Shown here: piece after piece, positions 30,216 to 38,964 of the stretch
Layout of the letters: each line of letters begins with the position of its first letter
Numbering within the stretch: position 1 is the first letter of the stretch
DNA from: Bifidobacterium mellis
GTDB lineage: Bacteria > Actinomycetota > Actinomycetes > Actinomycetales > Bifidobacteriaceae
Direction: 5' to 3'
NCBI RefSeq assembly: GCF_000967265.1
Contig: NZ_KQ033885.1
Span: 1,221,538 to 1,285,537, forward strand
DNA: 64,000 bases
Position numbers and translations under genes: made by a program
The notes under the pieces: model-generated
Databases searched by the model: none
Told to the model about the DNA's origin: nothing
Seen by the model: only the letters and a program-made list of their open reading frames with translations

Positions 30216-32687
30216 ATGACCCCGTCCCAGTCGACCATCACCCCCGAGGACACCGATTCTGTCGACACCGATCAGACAGATCAGGTCGTCATCCGGGATA
30301 CCCCTCCACAACGGGTCCACGACGCCGAAGACCTGTTGCGAGCCTTGGCTGCCCTGATCCTGGGAATCCTGATCACCCTGGCAGCTGTCTATCTGAAAGG
30401 CATAGCCGCCGGGGTCGAGTCGGACATGCGCCAGGCCGGCAATGCCATGGACTGGCTCATGGACGTACCCACATCCTTCCTCCAGCAGGCAGTGACCGTG
30501 ACCGTGGTCCTGGCCGTGATTGTCCACCTGCTGGTCAACAGGGAGTGGATCCAGGCCATCACTGCCCCCCTGGCCATGTTCCTGGGGTTCGGGCTGGTCA
30601 TGCTGACCTCCAACCTGATCCTGAAGGCGGGCAACCCGACCCTGATCGCCTCATTCAGCTCCCAGAACACCATAGGGTCGCCCGTCCTGCTGCCTGACTT
30701 CTATGCAGGTCTGGCTGCCTTCCTGAGCGCAGCAGGACCCCGTCGCCTGCGCAGCTCGGTCAAGTGGGGGTGGAACGCTCTCTATATTGTGGCCATCATC
30801 ATGGTCGCCATATCCTCCAATTCGGCCAGCGGGGTTCTGGTCTCGCTGATTCTGGGACGGATCATGGGCATGGTCGTCCGATACCTGGCGGGCACGCAGA
30901 ACAAGGGCGCCTGGGGGCAGGGAGTGGTACAGGCCATAGCCTCCATCGGTATCCACGCCGCCAGCCTGGAACGTCAGGATCCCAGTCTGGATACTGATGG
31001 CCAGCCCCTGCCCGCCCTCGACGACGACCTTATCGAGGCCTCCCGCATCTACAGAGCCCGGGACAGGGATGGCCATAACTATACGGTGTCGGTCATGGAC
31101 GGCCAGCTGCACACCATGGGCTATCTGATGCAGCTCTGGCAGTGGATCAAGCTGTCCGGAGTCTCCATGCGCCGGGACCGGTCAGTCAGAAACTCCATGC
31201 AACATCACATGGCCATGCTGGCTGAACTGCGGGACCTGGGGCTGACCGCCCTGCACCCCTATGGTCTGGCGGAGAGCGCGGAATCCTCAATTCTGGTCCT
31301 GGAGGATGACGTCCACCTTCGGCCCCTGGAACCGGGTAGCCTGGACACGGACAGGGCCAAGCAGCTGATGGACTACCTCCGCCGGGCCAACGAGCGCGGC
31401 TTCACGCACCGTCGCATCCGTCCGGAGACTCTGGCCATGGACCAGTCGGGCTCCATGGTCATCGCCGGCTGGGAGAACGGCGACAGCGCCAGCTCTCAGG
31501 CCAACATCGCCCTGGACCGAATCCAGCTTCTGACCTTGGTCGCCACGCTGATCGGCGTGGACCAAGCCATCCAGGCCGCCCGCGCATCCTGGGGGGTCAA
31601 GACCCTGGCGGGACTGTCGCCCTTCTGCCAGATGGTGGCCATTCCCTCACAGACCCAGGCCCTGCCCGGCTGGGATCGACAGATTCTGACTGACCTGCGA
31701 AAACAGCTGCGGGCCCTGGCTCCTCCTGAGTCGGTGGCGGAGACCGGCCAGGTGACCCTCTCCCGCTTCAGCCTGCGCAGCTTCGTGGCCCTGGCCCTCT
31801 TGGTAGTGGCTGTGGCGGTCATCGTCACCCAGTTCAACCTGCCCCAGGTCATCAGCGCCGTCCGCAACGCCAACCCTTGGATGGCCGGACTCTCCTTCCT
31901 GCTGGGGTCGCTGTCCTGGGTGGGCTGCGCCATCACCCTGGGAGTTTTCATCGACCCAGCCAAGCGCGACTTCAAGGGCATCTTCCTGTCCCAGGTGGCC
32001 TCCTCGTTCACCTCGGTCTCCATGCCCGCCGGGGTGGGCCCAGCCTTCGTCAACCTGCAGTTCCTGCGGCGGGACGGTTATGACAACACCATGGCCACGG
32101 CCATCATGAGCGCCGTGGTGGCCGTCCAGTTTGCGACCACCTTCTGCCTGCTGATCGTCATCGGGCTGTTCACCGGGCGCAACACCCTATCCGGGATGAT
32201 CCCCACCAACACCCTGGTCATCGTCATCGGGACGGTGGCCATTGTCGCAGCCCTGATTATGGCCATCCCTTACACACGGCGACTGGTCATGGAGCGGCTG
32301 ATGCCCATCGTGGCCTCCTACGCCCGCCACCTTGTGGAGATTCTGACCCAGCCCAGGCAACTGGTGGTGGCCGTGCTTGGGGCCGTACTGCAGTCAGCCG
32401 CCCTGGGCATGAGTTTCTGGGCCGCCCTGATGGCCTTCGGCTGTCGGACCAACGTGTTCGAGACCACCTTCGTCTTCCTCCTGGCCAACACGCTAGGCTC
32501 GGCCGTCCCCACCCCCGGCGGCCTGGGGGCCATTGAAGCGGTGCTCTTTTCCGCCTTCCGCCTGGCTGGTGTTCCCTCGGGCGTGGCCATATCGGCCACT
32601 CTGGTCTTCCGGGTGGCCACCTATTGGCTCCGCATTCCCCTGGGAGCCCTGGCCATGCGCTGGCTGGGCAGCCATAATCGCATCTGA
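30216..32687 (+). CDS. Large membrane protein: kinase-like middle domain plus LPG-synthase-type transmembrane domain
   Basis: The 823-residue protein starts 2 bp after purB. The N-terminal 230 residues hold about six or seven membrane spans. A soluble segment (about 245-510) resembles a protein/aminoglycoside kinase fold: LTALHPYGLAESAESSILVLEDD as the hinge region, then GFTHRRIRPETLAMDQSGSMVIAGWENGD, where HRD and DFG are replaced by HRR and AGW. The C-terminal 300 residues carry a lysylphosphatidylglycerol-synthase/UPF0104 flippase-like domain (SFTSVSMPAGVGPAFVNLQFL; GSAVPTPGGLGAIEAVL). The aminoacyl-transferase domain of MprF is absent. It may move or sense envelope lipids. Confidence 0.82.
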   Translation: MTPSQSTITPEDTDSVDTDQTDQVVIRDTPPQRVHDAEDLLRALAALILGILITLAAVYLKGIAAGVESDMRQAGNAMDWLMDVPTSFLQQAVTVTVVLAVIVHLLVNREWIQAITAPLAMFLGFGLVMLTSNLILKAGNPTLIASFSSQNTIGSPVLLPDFYAGLAAFLSAAGPRRLRSSVKWGWNALYIVAIIMVAISSNSASGVLVSLILGRIMGMVVRYLAGTQNKGAWGQGVVQAIASIGIHAASLERQDPSLDTDGQPLPALDDDLIEASRIYRARDRDGHNYTVSVMDGQLHTMGYLMQLWQWIKLSGVSMRRDRSVRNSMQHHMAMLAELRDLGLTALHPYGLAESAESSILVLEDDVHLRPLEPGSLDTDRAKQLMDYLRRANERGFTHRRIRPETLAMDQSGSMVIAGWENGDSASSQANIALDRIQLLTLVATLIGVDQAIQAARASWGVKTLAGLSPFCQMVAIPSQTQALPGWDRQILTDLRKQLRALAPPESVAETGQVTLSRFSLRSFVALALLVVAVAVIVTQFNLPQVISAVRNANPWMAGLSFLLGSLSWVGCAITLGVFIDPAKRDFKGIFLSQVASSFTSVSMPAGVGPAFVNLQFLRRDGYDNTMATAIMSAVVAVQFATTFCLLIVIGLFTGRNTLSGMIPTNTLVIVIGTVAIVAALIMAIPYTRRLVMERLMPIVASYARHLVEILTQPRQLVVAVLGAVLQSAALGMSFWAALMAFGCRTNVFETTFVFLLANTLGSAVPTPGGLGAIEAVLFSAFRLAGVPSGVAISATLVFRVATYWLRIPLGALAMRWLGSHNRI

Positions 32688-32856
32688 AGGGCCCTTCGGG
32701 CAGGCCCAATCCAGAGGACCTCAAAAATCGCTTGATGAAATGTCGGAAACCCCCGGAAAATGCGGTGTTTGGGCCTAATCTGCGGTAATATCAGTCATTG
32801 ACCGTTGGGCTTTCCCCAAATCAAGCAATGGGAGGCCCCCGAAAGAAGGATGTTCT

Positions 32857-33144
32857 ATGGCATACAACAAGTCTGATCTCGTTTCGAAGATTGCGCAGAA
32901 GTCCAACCTGACCAAGGCTCAGGCGGAAGCTGCTGTCAACGCCTTCCAGGATGTCTTCGTCGAGGCCATGAAGTCCGGTGAGGGTCTGAAGCTGACCGGT
33001 CTGTTCTCGGCCGAGCGTGTCAAGCGCGCCGCCCGCACCGGCCGCAACCCCCGTACCGGTGAGACCATCAAGATTCCGGCCAGCTATGGCGTGCGCATCT
33101 CTGCCGGCTCGCTGTTGAAGAAGGCCGTCACCAACAAGAAGTGA
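32857..33144 (+). CDS. hup: HU-family DNA-binding protein
   Basis: The 95-residue histone-like protein has the HU fold: MAYNKSDLVSKIAQKSNLTKAQA, the dimer core, then the DNA-embracing arm with RKAARTGRNPRTGETIKIPAS-like sequence (VKRAARTGRNPRTGE). It compacts and bends DNA in the nucleoid. The start has an AAGAAGGA site and a perfect terminator follows, so it is monocistronic. It lacks the long lysine-rich tail of mycobacterial HupB. Confidence 0.97.
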   Translation: MAYNKSDLVSKIAQKSNLTKAQAEAAVNAFQDVFVEAMKSGEGLKLTGLFSAERVKRAARTGRNPRTGETIKIPASYGVRISAGSLLKKAVTNKK

Positions 33145-33159
33145 AACCAGCCTTTCTGC

Positions 33160-33197
33160 AAGGGCCCTGGCATCCATCCACGGATGCCAGGGCCCTT
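33160..33197 (+). terminator. Terminator of hup
   Basis: A perfect 16-bp stem (33160-33175 with 33182-33197), 6-base loop and CTTGTC tail lies 16 bases past the hup stop. It also sits between the convergent hup and pafA genes and may stop readthrough from both. Confidence 0.92.
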
Positions 33198-33244
33198 CTT
33201 GTCAGAAGAAACCCAATTGAAGTCCCGCAATGCAAACCGGGCTT

Positions 33245-34672
33245 CTAGGCACCAGGCTCTGCGGCACTCTTTAGAAAGTCCATCAGGGAGTGGTATCGGG
33301 ACGGTCCCAGATGGTCGAAGGGGTCAGGCAAGTCCACCTCGACTCGGTGAGAACCGCCCAGAACCAGGTGGCTCCAGTCGCATGACCATGTGCGTGTTCC
33401 CCGGTCTGCGGCACGGACGAAGTCGCCACGCAAACGGGCCCGGGTATCCTGTGGAGGCTGAACCATGGCGCGCTGTACCTCGGAATCGTCGATCGGCGAG
33501 CGCATGAGTCCATGACTGATCAGGCCGGAGTAGGACCTTCCCGCGCTCAGATCGTGATAGTCCAGGTCCAGCGCCTCGTCCAGATCCCGTCCGGCGCCTC
33601 GTCGACTCAGCCTTCGGAGCAGCCGCAGCTTGGCAGCCCAATCCACCCAGTCAGCCAGATCCCGCCAACGTCCCGCATCCAGCGCATCCAGGGCCGCCCT
33701 CCAAAGTTGCAGGGCACGCAGAGCCTGGGACCGGTCGACGCCTATATCCTCCTGCTGGTCCACCAAGGCCTTGCAGGCCGACCAATAGGCCTCTTGCAGA
33801 CCCAGAGCGCTGATGCCGCTGGTCTTCGTGGAATCCTGCAGCTCCAGGGTGACCCGGCCGGTCCGATCCCGGCTGACGGCTCGGACTGCTGTACCGGGAT
33901 CAGCCAGGGCCCAGTCGGCCAGGTCTGGCCGTCGGCCCCGACGGCAGGCCTGCTCAATCAGGTTGAGGACCAGGTGGGTACTGGCCATCTTGAACCAAGT
34001 GGCCAACGGCGACCGGTTGGTATCCCCTACGATCACATGCAGACGCCGCCATCGTTCAGGATCGGCCAGAGGCTCATCACGGGTGTTGACCATGGGACGG
34101 GCACGGGTGGTGGCCGAGGAGACCGCCTCGTCCAGAAAGTCTGCCCGCTGGCTGAGCTGGAACCCATCCGAACTCAGACGACCCGCCCCCGTTATCAGCT
34201 GTCGGGTGACAAGAAAGGGAACCAGGCAGGCTCCGATCATGTCCAGGGGGACTCGCCGGTCCAACAGGTAGTTCTCATGGCAGCCGAAGGCATGGCCTTG
34301 GGCATCCACATTGTTGGCGAAGACGTGAACCTTCACGGGCCTGCCCAGGTCCTCCGCCAAGCGTTTCCCGGCGCGCTCCGCGAGGTCGGTCATGATCCGC
34401 TCCCCGGCCAGCACCTGGGTCAGTGCCGTCAGCGGATCGCGCGCCTCCGCCGTGGCATACTCCGGGTGGGAGCCCACATCCAGGTAGAGTCTGGCGCCAT
34501 TGGGCAGATAGATGTTGGTTGAACCGTGCTTAACAATGAGCGGGCGGAACATGGCCATGGCCACCCTGCCGGCGGCATATGGGGCACTGGCACCGGTCAG
34601 GCTCAGTCCATACTCGGTCTCGATGCCGAATATCCTGCGAAAGTCCGAGTCACTGCCCTGCCCGTCCGCCAT
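33245..34672 (-). CDS. pafA: Pup-protein ligase PafA
   Basis: The 475-residue carboxylate-amine ligase joins the C-terminal glutamate of Pup to lysines of target proteins using ATP. Landmarks are RRIFGIETEYGLSLTG (the ATP/Mg-binding glutamates), RLYLDVGSHPEYATAEARD with the catalytic Asp, and CHENYLLDR. The C-terminal domain has SWDxxHLVLGG-like segments (CDWSHLVLGGSHRVEVDLPDPFDH). It differs from Dop by lacking the extra loop near residue 45. It lies 3 bp after pup, where mycobacteria have prcBA in between. It ends the arc-dop-IMPase-pup-pafA operon. Confidence 0.96.
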   Translation of the reverse strand: MADGQGSDSDFRRIFGIETEYGLSLTGASAPYAAGRVAMAMFRPLIVKHGSTNIYLPNGARLYLDVGSHPEYATAEARDPLTALTQVLAGERIMTDLAERAGKRLAEDLGRPVKVHVFANNVDAQGHAFGCHENYLLDRRVPLDMIGACLVPFLVTRQLITGAGRLSSDGFQLSQRADFLDEAVSSATTRARPMVNTRDEPLADPERWRRLHVIVGDTNRSPLATWFKMASTHLVLNLIEQACRRGRRPDLADWALADPGTAVRAVSRDRTGRVTLELQDSTKTSGISALGLQEAYWSACKALVDQQEDIGVDRSQALRALQLWRAALDALDAGRWRDLADWVDWAAKLRLLRRLSRRGAGRDLDEALDLDYHDLSAGRSYSGLISHGLMRSPIDDSEVQRAMVQPPQDTRARLRGDFVRAADRGTRTWSCDWSHLVLGGSHRVEVDLPDPFDHLGPSRYHSLMDFLKSAAEPGA

Positions 34673-34675
34673 GGA

Positions 34676-34879
34676 TCACTGGCCGCCCTTCTGGACGAAG
34701 CCCTGCACATACTCCTTGGCATTGGTCTCCAGGGTGGTCTCGATGTCATCCAGGACGGCATCCAGGTCGGACCCAGCCGCCTGGTCCTGTTCATGTGCAC
34801 CGGTCTGCGGCAAATCCTCTTCCTGCTCCTGCTGCTGCCCGACTGCCATGCGCCGTCCCTGCTGGGATGCCTCAGCCAT
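34676..34879 (-). CDS. pup: Prokaryotic ubiquitin-like protein Pup
   Basis: The 67-residue, Gln/Glu/Asp-rich and largely disordered protein ends in KGGQ. The family C-terminus is GGE or GGQ; the Gln form must be deamidated by Dop before PafA can attach it. The helical binding region [25 protein letters not shown] is the part that contacts the ATPase coiled coil. The ATG at 34879 has GGAAAGGAG. It is spaced 24 bp from the IMPase-like gene and 3 bp from pafA. Confidence 0.97.
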   Translation of the reverse strand: MAEASQQGRRMAVGQQQEQEEDLPQTGAHEQDQAAGSDLDAVLDDIETTLETNAKEYVQGFVQKGGQ

Positions 34880-34903
34880 GGTCGCTCTCCTTTCCGGAGC
34901 GGA

Positions 34904-35740
34904 TCAGCGCCCGCTCAGATACGTATTCAGATCCTCCGCGATGAGTCCGTTGGTGGCCACCACGTCGTTGCTGCCCTCCCAACGCACATGCCCGCCGTCC
35001 CAGCGCCAGAGGGTGCCCTTGGCCTCCCGGACCACGACAGCCGCTGCGGAGACGGCAGGGATGTCCCAGGAGTGCAAGGCCGGTTCGAAGTAGGCGTCGT
35101 AGCTGCCGTCCGCCACCCGGCACAGGTCCAGCGAGACCGGACCGACGCGCTTGATGTCGGCAGGCTTGCCGGCCATGCGCGAGACGATCTGCAGGACCTT
35201 TTCGGACTCGTTGGGAAAGTAGGACATGCCGAAGCTGATCACTGATCCGGTCAGGGTGGTCATCGTGGAGGGGATGATCTTCTCCCGCTTGTCGCCCACG
35301 ATGGTCCGTCGGATCCTGATGGCGCCCTGGCCCTTGGCGGCCAGATAGGTCAGGCCCAGGACCGGCGCATGCACGATGCCCAGGACCGGCGAAGCGTGGC
35401 CCTTCTCGTCCACGGCGAACAGGGAGATGGTCAGCGTCCATTCGGCCATGTTGCGCACATAGTTGACCGGGCCGTCGATGTGGCCCAGGCACCAGTAGCG
35501 GCCGCCAGGACGGCGGTTGCCAGCCTCCTCCTCCCAGAAGCCATCCATGGGGTCCAGGGCGGCGATCTTGGTTCGGCAATAGCGGATCAGACGCGTATCG
35601 ATGCCCGGCGAGAACTGGGTGCCCTGGCCGATGGCTGAGGTGGAGCGGGGATCGTGGGGGTTGATCTGGTCCTGGAGGGCATGACGGCCGGCCTCCACAG
35701 CGATGGTGGCGGCCTGCATGGCCAAATCGCGCAATTCCAT
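34904..35740 (-). CDS. Inositol-monophosphatase-family protein with altered metal site
   Basis: The ATG at 35740 gives 278 residues; a TTG six codons upstream is less likely. The fold-level features of the IMPase family are visible: FWEEEAG near the first metal-ligand glutamate, HIDGPVNYVRN, and the C-terminal SWDIPAVSAAAVVVREAKG with the metal-binding Asp. The canonical DPIDGT motif, however, reads GHIDGP, so the first Asp ligand and the catalytic Thr are replaced. Activity may be lost or changed. It sits inside the pupylation operon between dop and pup, which suggests a link to protein tagging or simple insertion. Confidence 0.85.
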   Translation of the reverse strand: MELRDLAMQAATIAVEAGRHALQDQINPHDPRSTSAIGQGTQFSPGIDTRLIRYCRTKIAALDPMDGFWEEEAGNRRPGGRYWCLGHIDGPVNYVRNMAEWTLTISLFAVDEKGHASPVLGIVHAPVLGLTYLAAKGQGAIRIRRTIVGDKREKIIPSTMTTLTGSVISFGMSYFPNESEKVLQIVSRMAGKPADIKRVGPVSLDLCRVADGSYDAYFEPALHSWDIPAVSAAAVVVREAKGTLWRWDGGHVRWEGSNDVVATNGLIAEDLNTYLSGR

Positions 35741-35830
35741 ACTTCTCTTCTCTTTCAAACGGGTGGTCGAGGCATTGCCGACCGTGGTCCACCGGTGGTC
35801 GTCCGGTCGGATATCGGACTGTTTTCTGCG

Positions 35831-37339
35831 CTATCTGCAGTATATGTCGCGGTCATCCCGGCAGGAAGACCGTGTGTGACCCAGCGGATCGGACAGGTCC
35901 ACAACCCTGGTCCCAGGCTCACCATCCGATCCCCGCTCCTCAAGGATGACACGACTCCAGGAGACGGCCCTGACCGCATCAGGGCAACGGTGAAGCAGCT
36001 GGGACCGGCACCAGGCCCGGGTCTGCTCAGGCCCCTGGTCCATGGCCCTGGTGATCTGGTCGGAATCGGCCAGTCGCAGAACGGATCCTCTGAGTCGCCA
36101 AGGCAGATCACGGCCGGGATCCACCCGTGCCCAGGCCAGGTCCAGGGCCGCCAGACGGGGATCCGACCAGTCCGATATGGACCGACGACGGCGCAGACGC
36201 TCCAAGAGCTGCCACTTGAGCAGCCATTCCAACCTGCCTGCCTGGTCATGCATGGCCAGACGGGCCTCGTCGTCGCCAGACCGAACCAGAGCCAGATCCT
36301 CAAGCGCCTGGTCCCAGAGTTTCAGAACGCGGTCGCCGGCAGGACCTGGTCTATCGGCATCCCGTCTGCCCTGGCGGGCCGCACCCAGAAGTGCCTTTTG
36401 GATGGCAAGCGCATCGGCGAACCCTCCGTTTGCCAAGGCCAGCGGTTTGGTCAAGGTGACATCATGGGAAACCGTGTGCAAGGCCGCCACCGGATCATCC
36501 AGCATCCAGCGATCCAACAGTTCATCAACCAGACTTGTCGAATCGCCCTCGGACTCCAGGAGCCCCAGCAGCAGATCGGTGGTCCCCAGCTTGAGGACCA
36601 GGGGCGCATCCAGACGGTTGGCATCGCCCACGATCACATGGAGACGGCGGCTGCCCGGCCCGGCGTGTGACTCGTCCCGGGTATTGATGATCGGCCGCCC
36701 GAAGGTGGTCTGCAGTCCAATACGGCTGGTCAGATAGTCGGCGCGCTGGCTGAGCTGGAAGCCGGCCCCCTCGCTCCTGGGTCCCAGACCCACCCTGCCC
36801 GAACCGGTATAGATCTGTCGGGTGACGAAATGAATGGTCATCAGGGCCGCCACCCTGGCGAAGGGCACCGCCCTATCCATCAGATAGTTCTCATGGGATC
36901 CCCAGGCGGCACCCTTGCCATCCACGTTGTTCTTGTAGAGGGCCAAATCTCCGGCCCTTTCTGCGGCCTGGGCCATCATCCGGTCACCCGCTCGGTCCTG
37001 GACCAGAGCATCGAAGGCATTCACCGTTTCCGCCGAGGCATACTCGGGATGGGCGTGATCCACATAAATCCGTGCCCCATTGGCAGCTGCCACATCGATC
37101 AGCCGGGCGCCGGGTGCATCAGTGAGCATGCTCGGTGCTGCAGCGGAACGCGGCAGCCGACCTCCCCTGGCGTCATTGACCGGATCCTCGCCACCATAGT
37201 CCCAGCGGATGTGAGCCAGGTCCGGCTGGGCAGCGGCCCTTACCAGACGCAGGGCCAGAGCACGTGGATCAGCGCCGGGATCCCCGGGGTCGGCAATGGC
37301 ATACTCCGTCTCGGTGCCTATGACCCGCCCGGCACTCAT
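35831..37339 (-). CDS. dop: Pup deamidase/depupylase Dop
   Basis: The 502-residue PafA paralogue converts the C-terminal Gln of Pup to Glu and removes Pup from substrates. It has RVIGTETEYAIAD, the Dop-specific loop (about residues 44-80, including WDYGGEDPVNDARGGRLPRS), RIYVDHAHPEYASAE with the catalytic Asp, and GSHENYLMDR. Its start overlaps the arc stop by 4 bp, so ATPase and deamidase are coupled. The Gln ending of Pup in this locus makes Dop necessary for tagging. Confidence 0.96.
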   Translation of the reverse strand: MSAGRVIGTETEYAIADPGDPGADPRALALRLVRAAAQPDLAHIRWDYGGEDPVNDARGGRLPRSAAAPSMLTDAPGARLIDVAAANGARIYVDHAHPEYASAETVNAFDALVQDRAGDRMMAQAAERAGDLALYKNNVDGKGAAWGSHENYLMDRAVPFARVAALMTIHFVTRQIYTGSGRVGLGPRSEGAGFQLSQRADYLTSRIGLQTTFGRPIINTRDESHAGPGSRRLHVIVGDANRLDAPLVLKLGTTDLLLGLLESEGDSTSLVDELLDRWMLDDPVAALHTVSHDVTLTKPLALANGGFADALAIQKALLGAARQGRRDADRPGPAGDRVLKLWDQALEDLALVRSGDDEARLAMHDQAGRLEWLLKWQLLERLRRRRSISDWSDPRLAALDLAWARVDPGRDLPWRLRGSVLRLADSDQITRAMDQGPEQTRAWCRSQLLHRCPDAVRAVSWSRVILEERGSDGEPGTRVVDLSDPLGHTRSSCRDDRDIYCR

Positions 37340-38898
37340 GACCGCTCCCCTGGCCCGTCGACCGGGCGAACCTCCTGGACCTGCCCTGGACGCAGTCCGG
37401 CCAGATCGGCCCAGCGGTCCGGATCCTGGCCACGGAGCTCCTCAAGAGTGTCCTCATACTGCCTGCGGACCGCCCTCTTGCAGAACCCACGGTCAAGACC
37501 CACCTGCCGACCCTGTTCGATGGAGGCCTTGACCGCCATGGTCTTGACCCGGTCAACCAGGTTGTGCAGCATGGCGCCGGAGACCACGGACTCCAGGTAG
37601 AGGGGCTGCCAGCGGCCCGTGGCATCCATGATCCTGCCCAGCAGGTGGTCATCATCCCGAGCGAAGAGTCCGTCGACCAGTGTTTGGATCAGCTCCTCGG
37701 GCCTGGCATCATCCTCCATGGGCATATCGGAGCTCAGATACTTACCCAGGATGGCGGCCGACCTGGTCCTGTCGGGCCGATCGATGCGGATTTTGACATC
37801 CAGCCGTCCTGGGCGCAGAACCGCCGGGTCGATCATGTCGATGCGGTTGGAGGCACCGATGACCATGACCTGGTCCAGTGACTCGACACCGTCAAGCTCA
37901 GTCAGAAACTGGGGGACGATGGTGGTCTCCACATCCGATGAGATGCCCGACCCACGGGTGCGCAGCAGGGCATCCATCTCGTCGATGAAGACCACCACGG
38001 GTCCACCCTGGCCTGCCAGGCTGCGGGCCCTGGCGAACAGGCGGCGGATCAGACGTTCGGACTCGCCCACGAACTTGTTGAGCACCTCGGGGCCCTTGAC
38101 CGATAGGAAGACCCCGTGGCCGTCGCTCTCCTGGGCCAGTGCACGGGCCAGGGCCTTGGCGATCATGGTCTTGCCATTGCCGGGCGGTCCGTAGAGCAGG
38201 ACACCCTTGGGGGCCTGGAGCCCGTAACGGCGCATCAGATCGGCATGCTGGAAGGGCAGCTGTACCGCATCACGAATCCGCTCGATCTGCCTGTCCAGGC
38301 CGCCGATATCCGAGAAGTCCACATCAGGAGTCTCCTCCAGCAGCATGTCGGACTGGTCCGACTCAGGCAGAACAGCCAGGGCCATCCTACAGCTTTCATC
38401 CATGAGCAAGGCGCTGCCCGCCTCGATGGGCTGGTCCTGCAGAGAGCCCGCACGTGCAGCGACGCGGGTCTGTCCGGAAGGGTCTTCCACCAGCAGGGCA
38501 CCGGATTCCAAGGTCTCCCGCAGCGTGCGGACCTGCCCGGTCACCGGTTGATCGCCCACACGCACCACCACCATATCGGCGTTGAGCAGAACCTCCTGGC
38601 CGGCCCTTATCCGTTCGGCACGGATATCAGGTGCCAGAGGAACCACCATCCGCCTGGAACCGTTCAGAATCAGCAGGCGGGCCTGCTGCACCCCCTGGCT
38701 GTCATATGCGACGGAATCCACACCCAAGGCCAGGGCGACCGTCAAGGGCGGCTGACCCAGCTGGGCCAACTGGCTCTTGGCCTTGGCCAGTTCCTTGGCA
38801 GCCCTGGTCAGCGCCGCAGCCAAGGCCCGGTTGCGCCGATCAGCGGCCTGGTCCCGGTCATTGGCAGGTTCAGCCTGCTCGACATCATCGGACTGCAT
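37336..38898 (-). CDS. arc: Proteasome-type AAA ATPase ARC/Mpa
   Basis: The 520-residue hexameric ATPase has an N-terminal coiled coil that recruits Pup (about 20-50, RALAAALTRAAKELAKAKSQLAQL), an interdomain OB region (about 60-200), and a AAA domain with Walker A GPPGNGKT, pore loop NKFVGESER and Walker B VVVFIDEMDAL. The C-terminus ends in DGPGERS. Mycobacterial Mpa ends in a GQYL-type tail that opens the 20S proteasome gate; that tail is missing here and no prcBA genes are present. It probably unfolds pupylated proteins without a proteasome. It is spaced 66 bp from fmt. Confidence 0.94.
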   Translation of the reverse strand: MQSDDVEQAEPANDRDQAADRRNRALAAALTRAAKELAKAKSQLAQLGQPPLTVALALGVDSVAYDSQGVQQARLLILNGSRRMVVPLAPDIRAERIRAGQEVLLNADMVVVRVGDQPVTGQVRTLRETLESGALLVEDPSGQTRVAARAGSLQDQPIEAGSALLMDESCRMALAVLPESDQSDMLLEETPDVDFSDIGGLDRQIERIRDAVQLPFQHADLMRRYGLQAPKGVLLYGPPGNGKTMIAKALARALAQESDGHGVFLSVKGPEVLNKFVGESERLIRRLFARARSLAGQGGPVVVFIDEMDALLRTRGSGISSDVETTIVPQFLTELDGVESLDQVMVIGASNRIDMIDPAVLRPGRLDVKIRIDRPDRTRSAAILGKYLSSDMPMEDDARPEELIQTLVDGLFARDDDHLLGRIMDATGRWQPLYLESVVSGAMLHNLVDRVKTMAVKASIEQGRQVGLDRGFCKRAVRRQYEDTLEELRGQDPDRWADLAGLRPGQVQEVRPVDGPGERS

Positions 38899-38964
38899 GG
38901 CTTCTCTCCTTCGTCCCTCCCTGGAATCCCCTCTCAGCTTGGACCGCCAGCCGAGCGGAAGAGC

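Noticed and set aside
32691-32701. GCCC-TTC-GGGC hairpin after the large membrane protein gene
   Set aside because: Only 4 bp of stem and no T tract; too weak to call a terminator.
33245-37339. pafA and dop as an assembly duplication
   Set aside because: They are the known ancient paralogues: dop has its specific loop and the sequences differ throughout.
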